The notes beneath the pieces were generated by a model. The model ran no database searches. It was not told where the DNA came from and saw nothing but the letters and a program-made list of their open reading frames with translations. A DNA stretch of 64,000 nt, from positions 29,817-93,816 of the forward strand of contig JAFLBE010000012.1 of NCBI GenBank assembly GCA_017303995.1. Direction: 5' to 3'. Source of the stretch: Bacteroidota bacterium. GTDB lineage: Bacteria > Bacteroidota > JABWAT01. The position numbers and the translations under genes were made by a program. This document shows, in pieces, positions 16,383 through 26,516 of the stretch (positions are counted from its first letter, which is position 1; each line of letters opens with the position of its first letter).

Positions 16383-17363
16383 TCACTTATCTCTAACAAG
16401 GCGGACAGAAAAACCATACCCTTTATTGTAGCCGTATCTTATCACCTCGGCACTATTGTGGTACATCGCATGGCTCCAGGCGTAATCGGTATCCTTTTCA
16501 GTAGAACTCCAGCAAATACCGAAATTGCCAAGATCGCTGAAATGACCAGCGAAGTTACGATACCCACCAGGAAGTGCGCTGAACCCATAGTCATCTGTAC
16601 CATTCCCGCTAGAATTCCAACCCGATTTTGCCTTTAATTTCGTTCCGGCATTTGAACCAATAAAATTGGATAACTTTGTCCAGTCTTCGTCTGTTGGCAC
16701 ACGCCAACCGCCGGTTGCAGGGGCAAGTTTTCCTGTAAATACTGCGAACCAATTGTAAAGGTAGCCGTGAGATGATGCAATAGTTTCATCATTGTTATAA
16801 GCACAATAGGCACTTGTTTTCAAATTTGTCCATGTTGCAGCTTCGGTAACTTTGGATATAGCTGTTCCATCATTAAATACTGTTGTCCTTAAATTCTCAA
16901 CGGTCCATTCCTGAGTTCCAATGGTAACAATGTTGTAGGTGTAACCATTATAAGTAAGCGTTCCACCGGTACCTTCTGTTGTGGTAAAACTATATTGACT
17001 TCCGTATGAAGTTCCAACCCGATTCGTAGCATAAGCCCGAACATAATACTTCGTACCCGCAGTTAATCCAGTAATCGTACTTGTAAAAATGCCTGTACCC
17101 TCACCGTCGGTTGTTTTATTACCACTCACAACCGGGTTTTCAGTTGTACTCCAGCAAACCCCACGACTTGTTACAGGTTCCCCTCCGTCATTAGTAATAT
17201 TGCCACCAGATTTTGCAGTTGTGGACGTGATAGTTGTTACTTCCGTTGTGGTTAGAACTGGTAAATTTTTCGATGTATCTTCAGGCCCGGTTGACGGATC
17301 ATCTTTTTTACAGCTACCGAATAAAATAATTGTGGCCAATAAAATGGTAATGATTTGCTTCAT
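16383..17363 (-). CDS. FISUMP-domain lipoprotein with fibronectin-like domain
   Basis: A 326-residue lipoprotein; the lipobox is LFGSC, with the cysteine at about residue 18. Residues 35-130 form a fibronectin/Ig-like domain (SRGVCWSTTENPVVSGNK, YYVRAYATNRVGTSYG). The FISUMP domain follows: TYNIVTIGTQEWTVENLR, GYLYNWFAV, GGWRVPTDEDWTKL, GFSALPGGYR, and the terminal GYGFSVRLVRDK, which is nearly the same as in the protein at 6686-7387. It probably sits on the outer surface; its function is unknown. AAAGGA precedes the ATG. Confidence 0.85.
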   Translation of the reverse strand: MKQIITILLATIILFGSCKKDDPSTGPEDTSKNLPVLTTTEVTTITSTTAKSGGNITNDGGEPVTSRGVCWSTTENPVVSGNKTTDGEGTGIFTSTITGLTAGTKYYVRAYATNRVGTSYGSQYSFTTTEGTGGTLTYNGYTYNIVTIGTQEWTVENLRTTVFNDGTAISKVTEAATWTNLKTSAYCAYNNDETIASSHGYLYNWFAVFTGKLAPATGGWRVPTDEDWTKLSNFIGSNAGTKLKAKSGWNSSGNGTDDYGFSALPGGYRNFAGHFSDLGNFGICWSSTEKDTDYAWSHAMYHNSAEVIRYGYNKGYGFSVRLVRDK

Positions 17364-17589
17364 TGTTGTCCTTTTATTTGTTGCCTTTTATATTAAGTTC
17401 TAAAGAAAAATATCAAAATGATTTCTAACATAACGAATCCATCATTAGATTTCAAAGCCTGTTATCGTTCTTATCAATATTTTGTTTACATTAGAGAAAA
17501 ATTGTTCTGTTTTTAGCTGACCATCTGAAAAATTAGAGAACACGCCTTTTTTGTTTTATAAAAACCATTGAAGACCAAACGGAGAACCC

Positions 17590-18732
17590 ATGTTTGAGAT
17601 GACCGAATCAATGAAGTTGGTACAACAAACCCTTTCCGATTTTGCTGTACGCCGAATCAAACCCGAATTTATGATTTGGGATGAAGCACAAACCTTTCCG
17701 ACACACATTTTTCATGAATTGGGTGAACTTGGTTTTGCAGGGATCATTTTTCCTGAGAAATTTGGTGGCGCCGGAATGGGATATATGGAGTATGTAACTG
17801 CTATTGCAGAATTGTCTAAGATTGATGGCTCTGTCGGGATTTCAATTGCGGCACATAATTCACTTTGTGCAAATCATATTTACCTCAATTCTACCGAAGA
17901 ACAAAAGCAAAAATGGCTGATCCCGCTTGCTCAGGGGAAAAAAATCGGGGCTTGGGGTTTAACTGAACCTCACTCGGGTTCAGATGCGGGTGGGTTGAAA
18001 ACAACCGCCATTATTGACGGTGATAATTATATCGTCAACGGTTCAAAGCAATTTATTACCCATTCTCACTCTGCTGATATTTTTGTTGTCCTGGTAAATA
18101 CAAATCCGTCAAAGGGAACAAAAGGCGTAACTGCACTGGTTCTCGAAAAAGGCATGGCTGGTTTTACACACGGGAAAAAGGAAAATAAACTTGGATTACG
18201 TGCGTCAGAAACCGGTGAACTGATTTTTAACAATGTAAAAGTTCCGGTTGCCAATCGGTTGGGTGATGAAGGAGAGGGTTTTGCTCAGGCCATGAAAGTT
18301 TTGGATGGTGGCCGGATTTCAATTGCTGCTTTGGCCCTCGGGATGGCGGAAGGTGCCTATGAAGCCTGTCTGAAATATGTTCATGAACGGAAAGCTTTCG
18401 GGAAACCAATCAAGGATTTTCAGGCCATTCAATTTAAGCTTGCTGATATGAAAACGGAAATTGAAGCAGCACGACTGATGACTTACCAGGCTGCTTCGAT
18501 GAAGGACCAGGGAAAATCGACTACTCTGGAATCTGCTATGTGCAAACTTTATGCTTCAGAGGTTTCGGTTAGAGTGGCCAATGAAGCGGTTCAGATTTTT
18601 GGCGGATATGGATATGTGAAAGACTTTCCGGTAGAAAAATTTTACAGAGACGTAAAACTTTGTACAATTGGCGAGGGAACAAGTGAAATTCAACGGATCG
18701 TTATCGCCAGGAAAGTTCTGGATTCCAAATAG
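17590..18732 (+). CDS. Acyl-CoA dehydrogenase
   Basis: A 380-residue flavoenzyme of usual family length. GAWGLTEPHSGSDAGGLKTTA near residue 118-138 and NGSKQFITHS form the substrate/FAD site; KLGLRASETGELIFNNVKVP and a C-terminal QIFGGYGYVKDFPVEKFYRD, then TIGEGTSEIQRIVIARK, contain the catalytic Glu region. It oxidises acyl-CoA to enoyl-CoA and passes electrons to ETF; it is closest in layout to short-/branched-chain enzymes. It stands alone, without ETF or thiolase neighbours. Chain-length specificity cannot be read from sequence. Confidence 0.92.
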   Translation: MFEMTESMKLVQQTLSDFAVRRIKPEFMIWDEAQTFPTHIFHELGELGFAGIIFPEKFGGAGMGYMEYVTAIAELSKIDGSVGISIAAHNSLCANHIYLNSTEEQKQKWLIPLAQGKKIGAWGLTEPHSGSDAGGLKTTAIIDGDNYIVNGSKQFITHSHSADIFVVLVNTNPSKGTKGVTALVLEKGMAGFTHGKKENKLGLRASETGELIFNNVKVPVANRLGDEGEGFAQAMKVLDGGRISIAALALGMAEGAYEACLKYVHERKAFGKPIKDFQAIQFKLADMKTEIEAARLMTYQAASMKDQGKSTTLESAMCKLYASEVSVRVANEAVQIFGGYGYVKDFPVEKFYRDVKLCTIGEGTSEIQRIVIARKVLDSK

Positions 18733-18740
18733 AGATTCGG

Positions 18741-21700
18741 TCATTCAACAACGGGCAATTCTATCCAGAAGGTACTGCCTTCATTTAGTTTGCTCGTCAC
18801 CCCAACTTTTCCACCGTGTAATTCTACCAGTTGCTTTACAATGGATAAACCCAAACCGGTAGAAGTTTCTCCGCCGGTTGGTTTTGCCGTTAACCGCTGA
18901 AATTTCCCAAAAATCTTTTTCAAATCCTCTTCAGAAAGACCAGGACCATGATCGGTTACTTTTACCAAAACGGAGTTCTCACTTTTTTCGGTTGAAACAA
19001 TGATTTCTGATCCGTGCTCAGAATATTTAATTGCATTCCCGATCAGATTTTCAATAGATTCACCGAGCCGGCCTTTGTCACCAGAAATGAATTTATTTCC
19101 GTTCAGACTTAATTTGATTTTCTGATTTTTGCTTTCTGCAGAAGGAATCAAATCCTGAGTGATTGATTCCACCAGCTGATTCAACCCTATTTTTTCATAT
19201 TTCAACTCGATTTTACCAGCATCAATTGTTGCAGAAACCAATAATTCATTGACCTGATGCAGCATTCGCTGGGCCGCCTGACTGATCTGGGCGGTTCGTT
19301 TGGCAATGAGTTCATTTCCGGGATTTTGCAACGTCAGCATTTCGGCATAACCCGTAATTGCCTGAAGCGGATTTTTAAGATCATGTGCAGCGATGTTCAG
19401 CAATTCGGTTTTAAGTTCGTTGGCTTCTCTGAGCTGTTCATTTTTTGTTGAAAGCTCCTGATTGATCCATTTTACTTCCAGTTCCTGGCGGTATAAACTG
19501 ATCAGGTTTTTTACCCGGGCCATGAGTTCTTTTGCATAAAACGGTTTATACATGTAGTCATTGGCGCCAGATTCAAGTCCTTCAACCTTCATGTCACCGG
19601 TTGCTTTAGCGGTGAGCAGAATGACAGGAATATTACTTGTTGACGGATCAGTTTTTAAAATCCGGCAAAAGTCATATCCATTCATTACCGGCATCATAAC
19701 GTCACTGATCACCAGATCAGGCTGATGTTCTCTAACCGATTCAAGGCCTTCTTCACCATTTCCTGCTTCCCTGATCAGATACTGATCTTTCAGAATATCT
19801 TTGATATAATTGCGGATGTCACGGTTATCATCAACAACAAGAATCATTTCCTGCCGGCGATGAGCAGGTTCCTGGTTTTGTGTCTGATTGGGATGATTGT
19901 TAAGGTCATCCTGTTCAAGATCTGAAATCTCAAGTTTTAGATTCTCCTCCGTCATCAGGTCGGAGATATGCGGGGCATCTTCGATGATATATTCAGGCGG
20001 AAGGTGATCTTTGCCGGTTTTGAATCTGACAATGAACGTTGAGCCAATCCCCGGTTTACTTATTACAGAAATAGTTCCGCCATGCAGATCAACAAAATCA
20101 CGTACCAGGGCCAGACCAATTCCTGTACCAGTCATTCCTGAAACTGAAACATTTGAGGTTTGCCTGAACCTTTCAAAAATGTGGGGAATATCCTGCTCAG
20201 GAATTCCAACACCCGTATCGGATATTGAAACTTCAACCCAGCCCGGGGCTTCATTCACGGGTGATTTTTGAAGATCCACTGTGATGGTACCCTCTTCGTT
20301 TGTAAACTTGAAGGCATTTGACAACAGATTATAGAATATTTTATCAACCTTATCACGGTCAAAAAAGAGAAGTGCATTTTCAGCAGAACTATTGAAAATC
20401 AGGTGGATTTTTCGTCTTTCTGCATAGGCAGAAAAAGCAGCCGAAAGATCCTTCAGGAAAGAAACCAGGTTTCCTTCTGATGCTTTCAAAGTCATTTTCC
20501 CGCTTTCCATTTTTGAAATATCAAGAAGCTGATTAATCAGCCGTAGCAGCCGTCTTGAATTTCTGAGCATCATTTCAAGCTGACTCATCAGACCAGGTGG
20601 AATGGGGCCATAACCGCCATTCAGCGCATGTTCAAGCGGACCAATCGTAAGGGTAAGCGGAGTTCTGAATTCGTGGGAGACATTTGAAAAGAATTGGGAT
20701 TTGGCCTGATCCATTTCCACAATTTTTTGCTTTTGTTCTTCAATTACTTTTGCGGCACGTTCTGCTTCATGCCAGGCAATCTCGACTTCTGCAAGAGCCG
20801 TTTCTGCACGGTCTTTTTGTTCTTCTATGTCCTGAGTCCGCTCTTTAATAACCGCCCGCAATCTTCGTTCTGATTCTTTTAGTTTTCTAACCCGGCGTTT
20901 GTAGTAATACAGAGCTGATCCAGAAATCAGGAGGGCCAGAAACAGATAAAACCAGATGGTTTCCCAAAAGTGAGGCTTTAGAGTGAAAGTTAGTGAGGCT
21001 CCTGTTTCGTTCCAGATACCTTCAGGGTTTGATGCCAGCACCTGAAACGTGTAGGTTCCTGGTGGAAGATTGGTGTAAAATGCAGTTCGTCTGGTTTCTG
21101 TAAACGTCCATTCAGCATCAAAGCCAATCAATTTGTACTTATATCTGACTTTTAGGGGAGCCTGAAAATTAAATCCGATAAAATGAAATTCCAGTTTATC
21201 ATTTCCGGGTTCAAGAGTAATTTCGTTCTGGCCAGAATAAACTGTTTTACCCGCAATCATATTTTCAATCAGCACTGTCGGAATTCTGGCTGGAGCACCA
21301 AGATCATTCGGATCTGCAATGACAACTCCCTCAGCTGTTGGAATCCAGATCTGACCATTTTTCATTTTCCAGCCGGCAGGTTGGGAACCCCCATTGCACT
21401 GAATGGTTTTCATCCCGTCGGTTTTGTCAAATTTTCTGATTTTAAAGGATGCAACGTAACCGTCAGCAAAATTGTTGAGTTCACTTCTTGAAACCTGATA
21501 GGGTCCTTTATTGCAGGTCAGCCACAGATTTCCCTTATCATCTTCAAGAATCTGAAGAATCAGGTCATCAAGAAGACCGTCAGCGGAAGTAAATTGTGTA
21601 ACTTTTTTTCCTTTTACTCTGAACAGTCCATTGTTTGTCCCAATCCAGAGAAGCCCGTCTGCATCTTCATGAAAAGCAAATACAATGGCTGTCGTATCAA

Positions 21701-23219
21701 ATCCCGGTAATGTGTTGGCGAGCAGTGAATCATTTTTAAATTCATGTAAGCCATTCCCATTTGTACCAACCCAGAACCGGTTGTTTCGGTCAATAAACAT
21801 AGATCTGATATTATTGCTCGATAAAGCTGAAGAGTTGCTGAAGTCCTTAATTTTTCCATTTACTAACTGGTTAAGTCCGCCGCCTGCGGTTCCAAAATAA
21901 AGTGCCCCGGTTTGATCTTCGCAAACTGAAAGAACTACATTTCCGGAAAGCCCGTTTTTAGAATTGATAATTTCAGATTTACCATTTACAGGCAGATGTG
22001 AAACCCCATTGCCGGTTCCGAGCCAAATACCGGATTTTGAGTCCTCAAAAATGGAAAAGATACGGTCATCGGGAAGGCCATTTCCTGAATTGTAAAGGGT
22101 AAGATTTCCATTCTTAAGTTTTGCTGCTCCACCACCATCTGTACCGATCCAGATATCACCCGATTTTGTCTGATAAATCGATCGGATAAAATCGTTTGGG
22201 AGCCCATTTGCTTTAGTAAAGGAAGCAAACCTGCGGTTACTCAGGCGGTTTAGTCCGTTTGTTGTTCCAATCCAGAGGCTTCCTTCCTTGTCTTCAAAAG
22301 TGCACCAAACATTGGTGTGTGAAAGTCCGTCTATGTTTGACAAAACGTCCATTTTTCCATTAACATACCGATGTAGGCCGCCAGATGTTGAGAGCCAAAT
22401 AGCTTCTCTGGAATCTTCATAAAGTTCGGTAATTGCGGGGTTCTTTAATCCTTCGTTTTTTCCAAGATGGTTAATCACTCCGTCTTTAATTATCAATGCG
22501 CCCTGATTGGTTCCAAGCCAGACTGAACCGTCAGAAGCGGAAAGAAAACAATAAATATAAAGACCATCTGTTTCTTTTTTATAAGGATTTGAAATCACTT
22601 TGTCGTTCTGAATCAGGTTTAGTCCGTTTGAAGTTCCGACCCAGATGATTCCAGATTTATCTTCATAAAGTGAATAAATCAAATCACTTTGAAGTCCGTC
22701 TTTGATGCTGATTGTTTTAAATGATTTGTTTTCTAAAATACCAATTCCGCCGCCAAGTGTTCCTGCCCAAATCCGGTTTTTACTATCCTTTAGAATGGTT
22801 CTAACAAAATCAACGGGAAGTCCGTCCTGGTGAGAAAACTGACTTGCAGTACCATTTTTCAGGTTGTACAATCCTGCACCGTTTGAACCCAGCCAGAGAC
22901 TGCTGTCAGAATCGACCAGGAGGTAATTAAACGAATTGGTTTTAAAAATGGGGTGTGATTTTTTATCGTAGGTTACAAATTCAATTCCGTTGAACCTGAC
23001 CAAACCTTCGTGGGTAGCCATCCATAAATAACCATCGGGAGATTGAACGATATTTTTTACTGTGTTTTGCGGAAGTCCGTTCTCAACTTTCCAGATATCA
23101 ATAATAAATTCAGACAGTGGTTTTTCAGGATCAAGACCAGGTTTTAAGGAAGATTGTGCAGAAAGGCTCAGACTCGAAAAAAGGAGGGTGAAATAAAAGA
23201 GATTTTTGAGGATAAACAC
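18741..23219 (-). CDS. Hybrid two-component sensor: propeller, Y_Y_Y, kinase, receiver, second kinase
   Basis: About 1492 residues. A signal peptide is followed by roughly 13 two-component propeller motifs (for example DGSVWLGTNQGALIIKDG) up to about residue 640, a Y_Y_Y domain (about 680-790), a membrane helix and a coiled coil. Then come HisKA (NVSHEFRTPL) with HATPase, a receiver (DLVISDVMMPVMNG), and a second HisKA (IAAHDLKNPLQAITGY) with its own HATPase (GLGLSIVKQL). Typical members end in an AraC-type DNA-binding domain; this one ends in a second kinase. Propeller sensors usually sit in the periplasm and often sense glycans. I chose GTG at 23219, with GGAG seven bases upstream, over TTG at 23279, because it starts the signal peptide directly. 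Confidence 0.88.
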   Translation of the reverse strand: MFILKNLFYFTLLFSSLSLSAQSSLKPGLDPEKPLSEFIIDIWKVENGLPQNTVKNIVQSPDGYLWMATHEGLVRFNGIEFVTYDKKSHPIFKTNSFNYLLVDSDSSLWLGSNGAGLYNLKNGTASQFSHQDGLPVDFVRTILKDSKNRIWAGTLGGGIGILENKSFKTISIKDGLQSDLIYSLYEDKSGIIWVGTSNGLNLIQNDKVISNPYKKETDGLYIYCFLSASDGSVWLGTNQGALIIKDGVINHLGKNEGLKNPAITELYEDSREAIWLSTSGGLHRYVNGKMDVLSNIDGLSHTNVWCTFEDKEGSLWIGTTNGLNRLSNRRFASFTKANGLPNDFIRSIYQTKSGDIWIGTDGGGAAKLKNGNLTLYNSGNGLPDDRIFSIFEDSKSGIWLGTGNGVSHLPVNGKSEIINSKNGLSGNVVLSVCEDQTGALYFGTAGGGLNQLVNGKIKDFSNSSALSSNNIRSMFIDRNNRFWVGTNGNGLHEFKNDSLLANTLPGFDTTAIVFAFHEDADGLLWIGTNNGLFRVKGKKVTQFTSADGLLDDLILQILEDDKGNLWLTCNKGPYQVSRSELNNFADGYVASFKIRKFDKTDGMKTIQCNGGSQPAGWKMKNGQIWIPTAEGVVIADPNDLGAPARIPTVLIENMIAGKTVYSGQNEITLEPGNDKLEFHFIGFNFQAPLKVRYKYKLIGFDAEWTFTETRRTAFYTNLPPGTYTFQVLASNPEGIWNETGASLTFTLKPHFWETIWFYLFLALLISGSALYYYKRRVRKLKESERRLRAVIKERTQDIEEQKDRAETALAEVEIAWHEAERAAKVIEEQKQKIVEMDQAKSQFFSNVSHEFRTPLTLTIGPLEHALNGGYGPIPPGLMSQLEMMLRNSRRLLRLINQLLDISKMESGKMTLKASEGNLVSFLKDLSAAFSAYAERRKIHLIFNSSAENALLFFDRDKVDKIFYNLLSNAFKFTNEEGTITVDLQKSPVNEAPGWVEVSISDTGVGIPEQDIPHIFERFRQTSNVSVSGMTGTGIGLALVRDFVDLHGGTISVISKPGIGSTFIVRFKTGKDHLPPEYIIEDAPHISDLMTEENLKLEISDLEQDDLNNHPNQTQNQEPAHRRQEMILVVDDNRDIRNYIKDILKDQYLIREAGNGEEGLESVREHQPDLVISDVMMPVMNGYDFCRILKTDPSTSNIPVILLTAKATGDMKVEGLESGANDYMYKPFYAKELMARVKNLISLYRQELEVKWINQELSTKNEQLREANELKTELLNIAAHDLKNPLQAITGYAEMLTLQNPGNELIAKRTAQISQAAQRMLHQVNELLVSATIDAGKIELKYEKIGLNQLVESITQDLIPSAESKNQKIKLSLNGNKFISGDKGRLGESIENLIGNAIKYSEHGSEIIVSTEKSENSVLVKVTDHGPGLSEEDLKKIFGKFQRLTAKPTGGETSTGLGLSIVKQLVELHGGKVGVTSKLNEGSTFWIELPVVE

Positions 23220-23662
23220 GCAAATTCTCCGGTCTGTCAGGGTAAGCCTAAGATAGGGGAATAAAGTGCTTAAAAGCAAGCGGGGTAGGGCAGGAAGGCG
23301 TAAGGCTAGGAAGCTGTTAGCTATTAGCTATTTGGTAAATAAAATTCAGGTTTATTTAAAATAGTCAAGTTGCGAAAAGGAAATTTGGATTGAAAGTCAC
23401 CCTTTGAAGACGAAGATCCCGTCCCGAAAGCGTTCGGGATCGGGAGGGGAAATCCGTTGTAAGACTGATGGGGGATGTTGCTGTCTACAAAACCATTCCG
23501 GTCACCTCGATACGCCCGTCTAAAACCGGGAACTCGGTGTACGGCAGTTGTAAATCCTGATTTCTTCCAGGAGGGGTTACAAAATTAAAACCAGCAATTT
23601 CATTAACCATTTACAATTAACCATTCGCTTTTATCAATTACCTTCCTGCCAAAGGCAGACAT
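23220..23662. other. Repeat-rich intergenic region
   Basis: No gene seen. It holds a palindromic block near 23409-23440 (CCCGTCCCGAAAGCGTTCGG followed by GATCGGG), a short TTAGCTATTAGCTATT direct repeat near 23317, and a degenerate heptamer-like stretch near 23605 (TTAACCATTTACAATTAACC). Confidence 0.6.
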
Positions 23663-24208
23663 CTATTTTCTTTCGTTGATGACTTTTCCGTGGCTGAGAA
23701 CAGCTGCTGTTTGTTGATTTTTCAGGCTGTACGTGATCGATTCAACCAAAGGTTCATTCACAAGACTGTCAGACATCCATTCAATCAGGAAATTTGCACC
23801 GGTTCCGCTTTGATCACGATAGGGAATATAATAATCAACTGTTTCGAGCGGACTGATTTCAATGTGCTGATCCTTTAAAAAATCATGTACCAACTGACCT
23901 TTTGAATTAAAATACTGAACTCTGGTAATGGTGAGTGAACGTCTGAAATCTGTATTATGGAAAGCCAGGAAGGCGCTCATATCAAATTTTGAGGAATCTT
24001 TGAAATCAGGAAAACTGGAGTAAACCGGCAGATATAAAATTTGTCCTCTGACTTGTTTACCCGGTTCGTCTTTCAGATGGTATCCTCCGGGATCAAAGGA
24101 TGACAGATTGCTATTGGAAAAAGGATCAGCGACTTTTTTTTCAGAGCAGGATTCAAGGGTTACAAATCCAAATATCAGGATAAAACAAAGTTGAAGGGTG
24201 GATCTCAT
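23663..24208 (-). CDS. DUF3124-family lipoprotein
   Basis: A 181-residue lipoprotein with lipobox LESC (cysteine near residue 21). The mature part matches DUF3124: QILYLPVYSSF, then FLAFHNTDFRRSLTITRVQYF, PLETVDYYIPYRDQSGTGAN and EPLVESITYSL. The function of the family is unknown; members are exported proteins in several Gram-negative groups. ATG follows GGAG by seven bases. It stands alone. Confidence 0.75.
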   Translation of the reverse strand: MRSTLQLCFILIFGFVTLESCSEKKVADPFSNSNLSSFDPGGYHLKDEPGKQVRGQILYLPVYSSFPDFKDSSKFDMSAFLAFHNTDFRRSLTITRVQYFNSKGQLVHDFLKDQHIEISPLETVDYYIPYRDQSGTGANFLIEWMSDSLVNEPLVESITYSLKNQQTAAVLSHGKVINERK

Positions 24209-24317
24209 TTTTGACTCCGTTCTATGACCACTGAAAATGGCTGGTTTACGCTTTTGAGAAAGATAAAAAAAATTACTGAAACATGTTGATGCTCAGATCA
24301 GAAAACAGAAAACAGAA

Positions 24318-24375
24318 GTCGAGCGAAGCGAAGATCCCGTCCCGCTTTGCGGGATCGGGGACGGAAGACGGGATG
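24318..24375. repeat. Palindromic intergenic repeat
   Basis: Reads gtcgagcgaagcgaagatcccg, then GTCCCGCTTTGCGGGATCGG. The lead 'gagc.aagcgaagatcccg' is shared with the copy at 33922-33985, and the CCCGC..GCGGG core forms a hairpin. Confidence 0.6.
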
Positions 24376-24391
24376 ACACCTCTATTTCATT

Positions 24392-25789
24392 TTAAACTTT
24401 TACTTCTTTCCATTTTCCCTTTTTAAAATAATACCACGCCAAAAGGGCAATGAGAGTTTCAGCAACAGGAATTGCAATGAATGCACCGGTGGAATTCAGG
24501 TTTAATCCGGTTGAAAGTGCATAGGCCAATGGTATCTGAAAAAGCCAGAAACAGAAAAAATTTATTAGTGTTGGTGTTTTTGTATCGCCTGCACCATTCA
24601 ATGCCTGAACCATTACCATCCCAATCCCATAAAAAATAAATCCGGTCCCGATTATCTGCATAGAAAGTACGCCATAGGCAGCAACAGCTTCATCTTTTGT
24701 GAAAAAATGTATGATGGGGTGGGCTCCAAAAAGGAAAAGGAGCATCACAAAACCCATAAAAATGGCATTGTACTTGGCGGTGATCATAACACTTTGCTGC
24801 GCCCGGTCAATTTGACCTGCACCCAGATTTTGTCCGACAAGAGTTGCTGCAGCGTTACTCAATCCCCATGCAGGAAGAATAAAAAAGACAAAATTCCGGA
24901 TGGCGAGCTGGAAACCGGCGGAGGCATCGGTTCCTCCAGTTTCTGCAACCAGCCGGGTAAGAACAATCCAGCTTCCGCTGGCAATAATGAACTGAAAAGT
25001 TGCCGGCCAGCCAATTGAAATAATTGATTTTATCTGTACGTGGTCGTAGAAAAAGTGGTGTTTCTGAAACCGTAAAACGCCATCACCTTTAAACAGATGA
25101 TAAATCTGGTAAGCAACCCCTGTACTCCTTCCGATTACGGTTGCAATTGCAGCACCTTTCAAACCCCAGAAATGAATAAAAACCGGACATAAAATGATAT
25201 TGATCAGGCTGGCAATCCATAAACTTTTCATAGCCATGGCAGCATCACCGGCACCACGAAAAATTCCATTGATGAGAAAAAGCAGGATAATGACCACACT
25301 TCCGCCCAGCATAATCCGGGTGAAAATTGTCCCTTCGGCAACGACTTCAGGGCTTGCACCCATCAATTCAAGTAAATCACTGGCAAAAACAGCGCCCGTC
25401 ACACTTACGATAACGGTGACAATCAGGGCAATAATCAACGCTTGTGCACCGGCATGGGCTGCCGCTTCGGGGTTTTTCTCACCAATTCTTCGGGCCACAA
25501 TAGCAGTAGCAGCTGTACTTAATCCAATCGCCACAGAATAAACAATGGTGATGACCGATTCGGTTAATCCAACGGTCGCAATCGCATTTGCACCCAATTT
25601 GCTAACAAAAAAAATATCAACAATTGCAAAAACACTCTCAAGACTTAACTCCAGAATCATGGGGATTGATAGCAGGACAACAGCTTTGGGTATGCTTCCC
25701 TGGGTAAAATCCTGATGTTCACTTCTCAGTGACTGCCTGAAAAGTGAAAACGCATTTTTAAAAGAATCACGAATCTGGAGTATTGTCAT
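24392..25789 (-). CDS. MATE-family multidrug/Na+ efflux protein
   Basis: A 465-residue protein with twelve predicted membrane segments in two halves. The N-terminal half has SIPMILELSLESVFAIVDIF and FVSKLGANAIATVGLTESV; the second half has ALNGAGDTKTPTLINFF, the usual MATE signature near segment 10-11. It exports cationic compounds in exchange for Na+ or H+ at the inner membrane. The substrate is not predictable. The DoxX-like gene lies 42 bases upstream on the same strand and may share its transcript. Confidence 0.9.
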   Translation of the reverse strand: MTILQIRDSFKNAFSLFRQSLRSEHQDFTQGSIPKAVVLLSIPMILELSLESVFAIVDIFFVSKLGANAIATVGLTESVITIVYSVAIGLSTAATAIVARRIGEKNPEAAAHAGAQALIIALIVTVIVSVTGAVFASDLLELMGASPEVVAEGTIFTRIMLGGSVVIILLFLINGIFRGAGDAAMAMKSLWIASLINIILCPVFIHFWGLKGAAIATVIGRSTGVAYQIYHLFKGDGVLRFQKHHFFYDHVQIKSIISIGWPATFQFIIASGSWIVLTRLVAETGGTDASAGFQLAIRNFVFFILPAWGLSNAAATLVGQNLGAGQIDRAQQSVMITAKYNAIFMGFVMLLFLFGAHPIIHFFTKDEAVAAYGVLSMQIIGTGFIFYGIGMVMVQALNGAGDTKTPTLINFFCFWLFQIPLAYALSTGLNLNSTGAFIAIPVAETLIALLAWYYFKKGKWKEVKV

Positions 25790-25831
25790 TTTTTATCTAA
25801 AACAAAGCAGGTTATTTAATTTTTCATAAAC

Positions 25832-26212
25832 TCAAATGACACTGATTTCTTTTGATCTTTTCTGATTTAAAAAGTAGGAAGTGAAAAGGAAAGTAAAAGG
25901 TAAAATCATAAATAAAATACCAATTTGAGTTGGGTCCACACTCAATGCTGAATAAGTTGCTCCTGCAAGATCAAAAAACAGTCCGGCATAAGCCCACTCT
26001 CTGATTTTTGGAAATCCAGGTACCAAAATGGCAATCACACCCAACAATTTGGCAACACCAATAAATGGAATAATGTAGGCCGGATACCCAAGATCACCAG
26101 CAATCATTTTAACGGCTTCAGGGTCATTCAGGATATCAGGAATTGCTGACATTGCCATAAAGGCCGCAAAAATACCGGTAACAATCCAATAAGCAATATT
26201 GATCTTCTTCAT
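25832..26212 (-). CDS. DoxX-like small membrane protein
   Basis: A 126-residue protein with four membrane segments. It has MSAIPDILNDPEAVKMI, LGYPAYIIPFIGVAKLLGV and a final FTSYFLNQKR, the pattern of DoxX-like (COG2259/DoxX_2) proteins. Distant relatives take part in respiratory chain or thiol redox functions, but the role of this group is unknown. ATG at 26212. It may form a two-gene unit with the MATE gene. Confidence 0.78.
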   Translation of the reverse strand: MKKINIAYWIVTGIFAAFMAMSAIPDILNDPEAVKMIAGDLGYPAYIIPFIGVAKLLGVIAILVPGFPKIREWAYAGLFFDLAGATYSALSVDPTQIGILFMILPFTFLFTSYFLNQKRSKEISVI

Positions 26213-26516
26213 CGTTCTAACCTTTTCTGATTGGGTTAATTTTAAAAGTACATTTTATTGTTTAGATATCGTCAAGATAAGGCCGGGATTTTATTTATCC
26301 AAAAAGTGGCTTTTAGTAGTTTAAAAAATGGAGCTTCTGTCACAATTAACTGCCTCTGACCGTTCTCTTAGATCGTTTAAATTATTTTTCACAACCCAAA
26401 CCAAGTTTCTTTCATAAGACTCTTTTATCTTTACAGGTTCTTTACCGGAACAGAATAAACCAATGAACTGTTTACTTCAACAAAACCGGTCTTTAATTTA
26501 CTTAATGAATGAACTT
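26213..26516. other. Divergent intergenic region between doxX-like and RND genes
   Basis: Promoter space for both directions. A TATCTTTA (-7-like, near 26427-26434) precedes the efflux operon, but I find no matching TTG at the right distance. No repeat family is visible. The frame upstream of 26517 is open from 26463, which allows a longer RND adaptor N-terminus. Confidence 0.4.
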
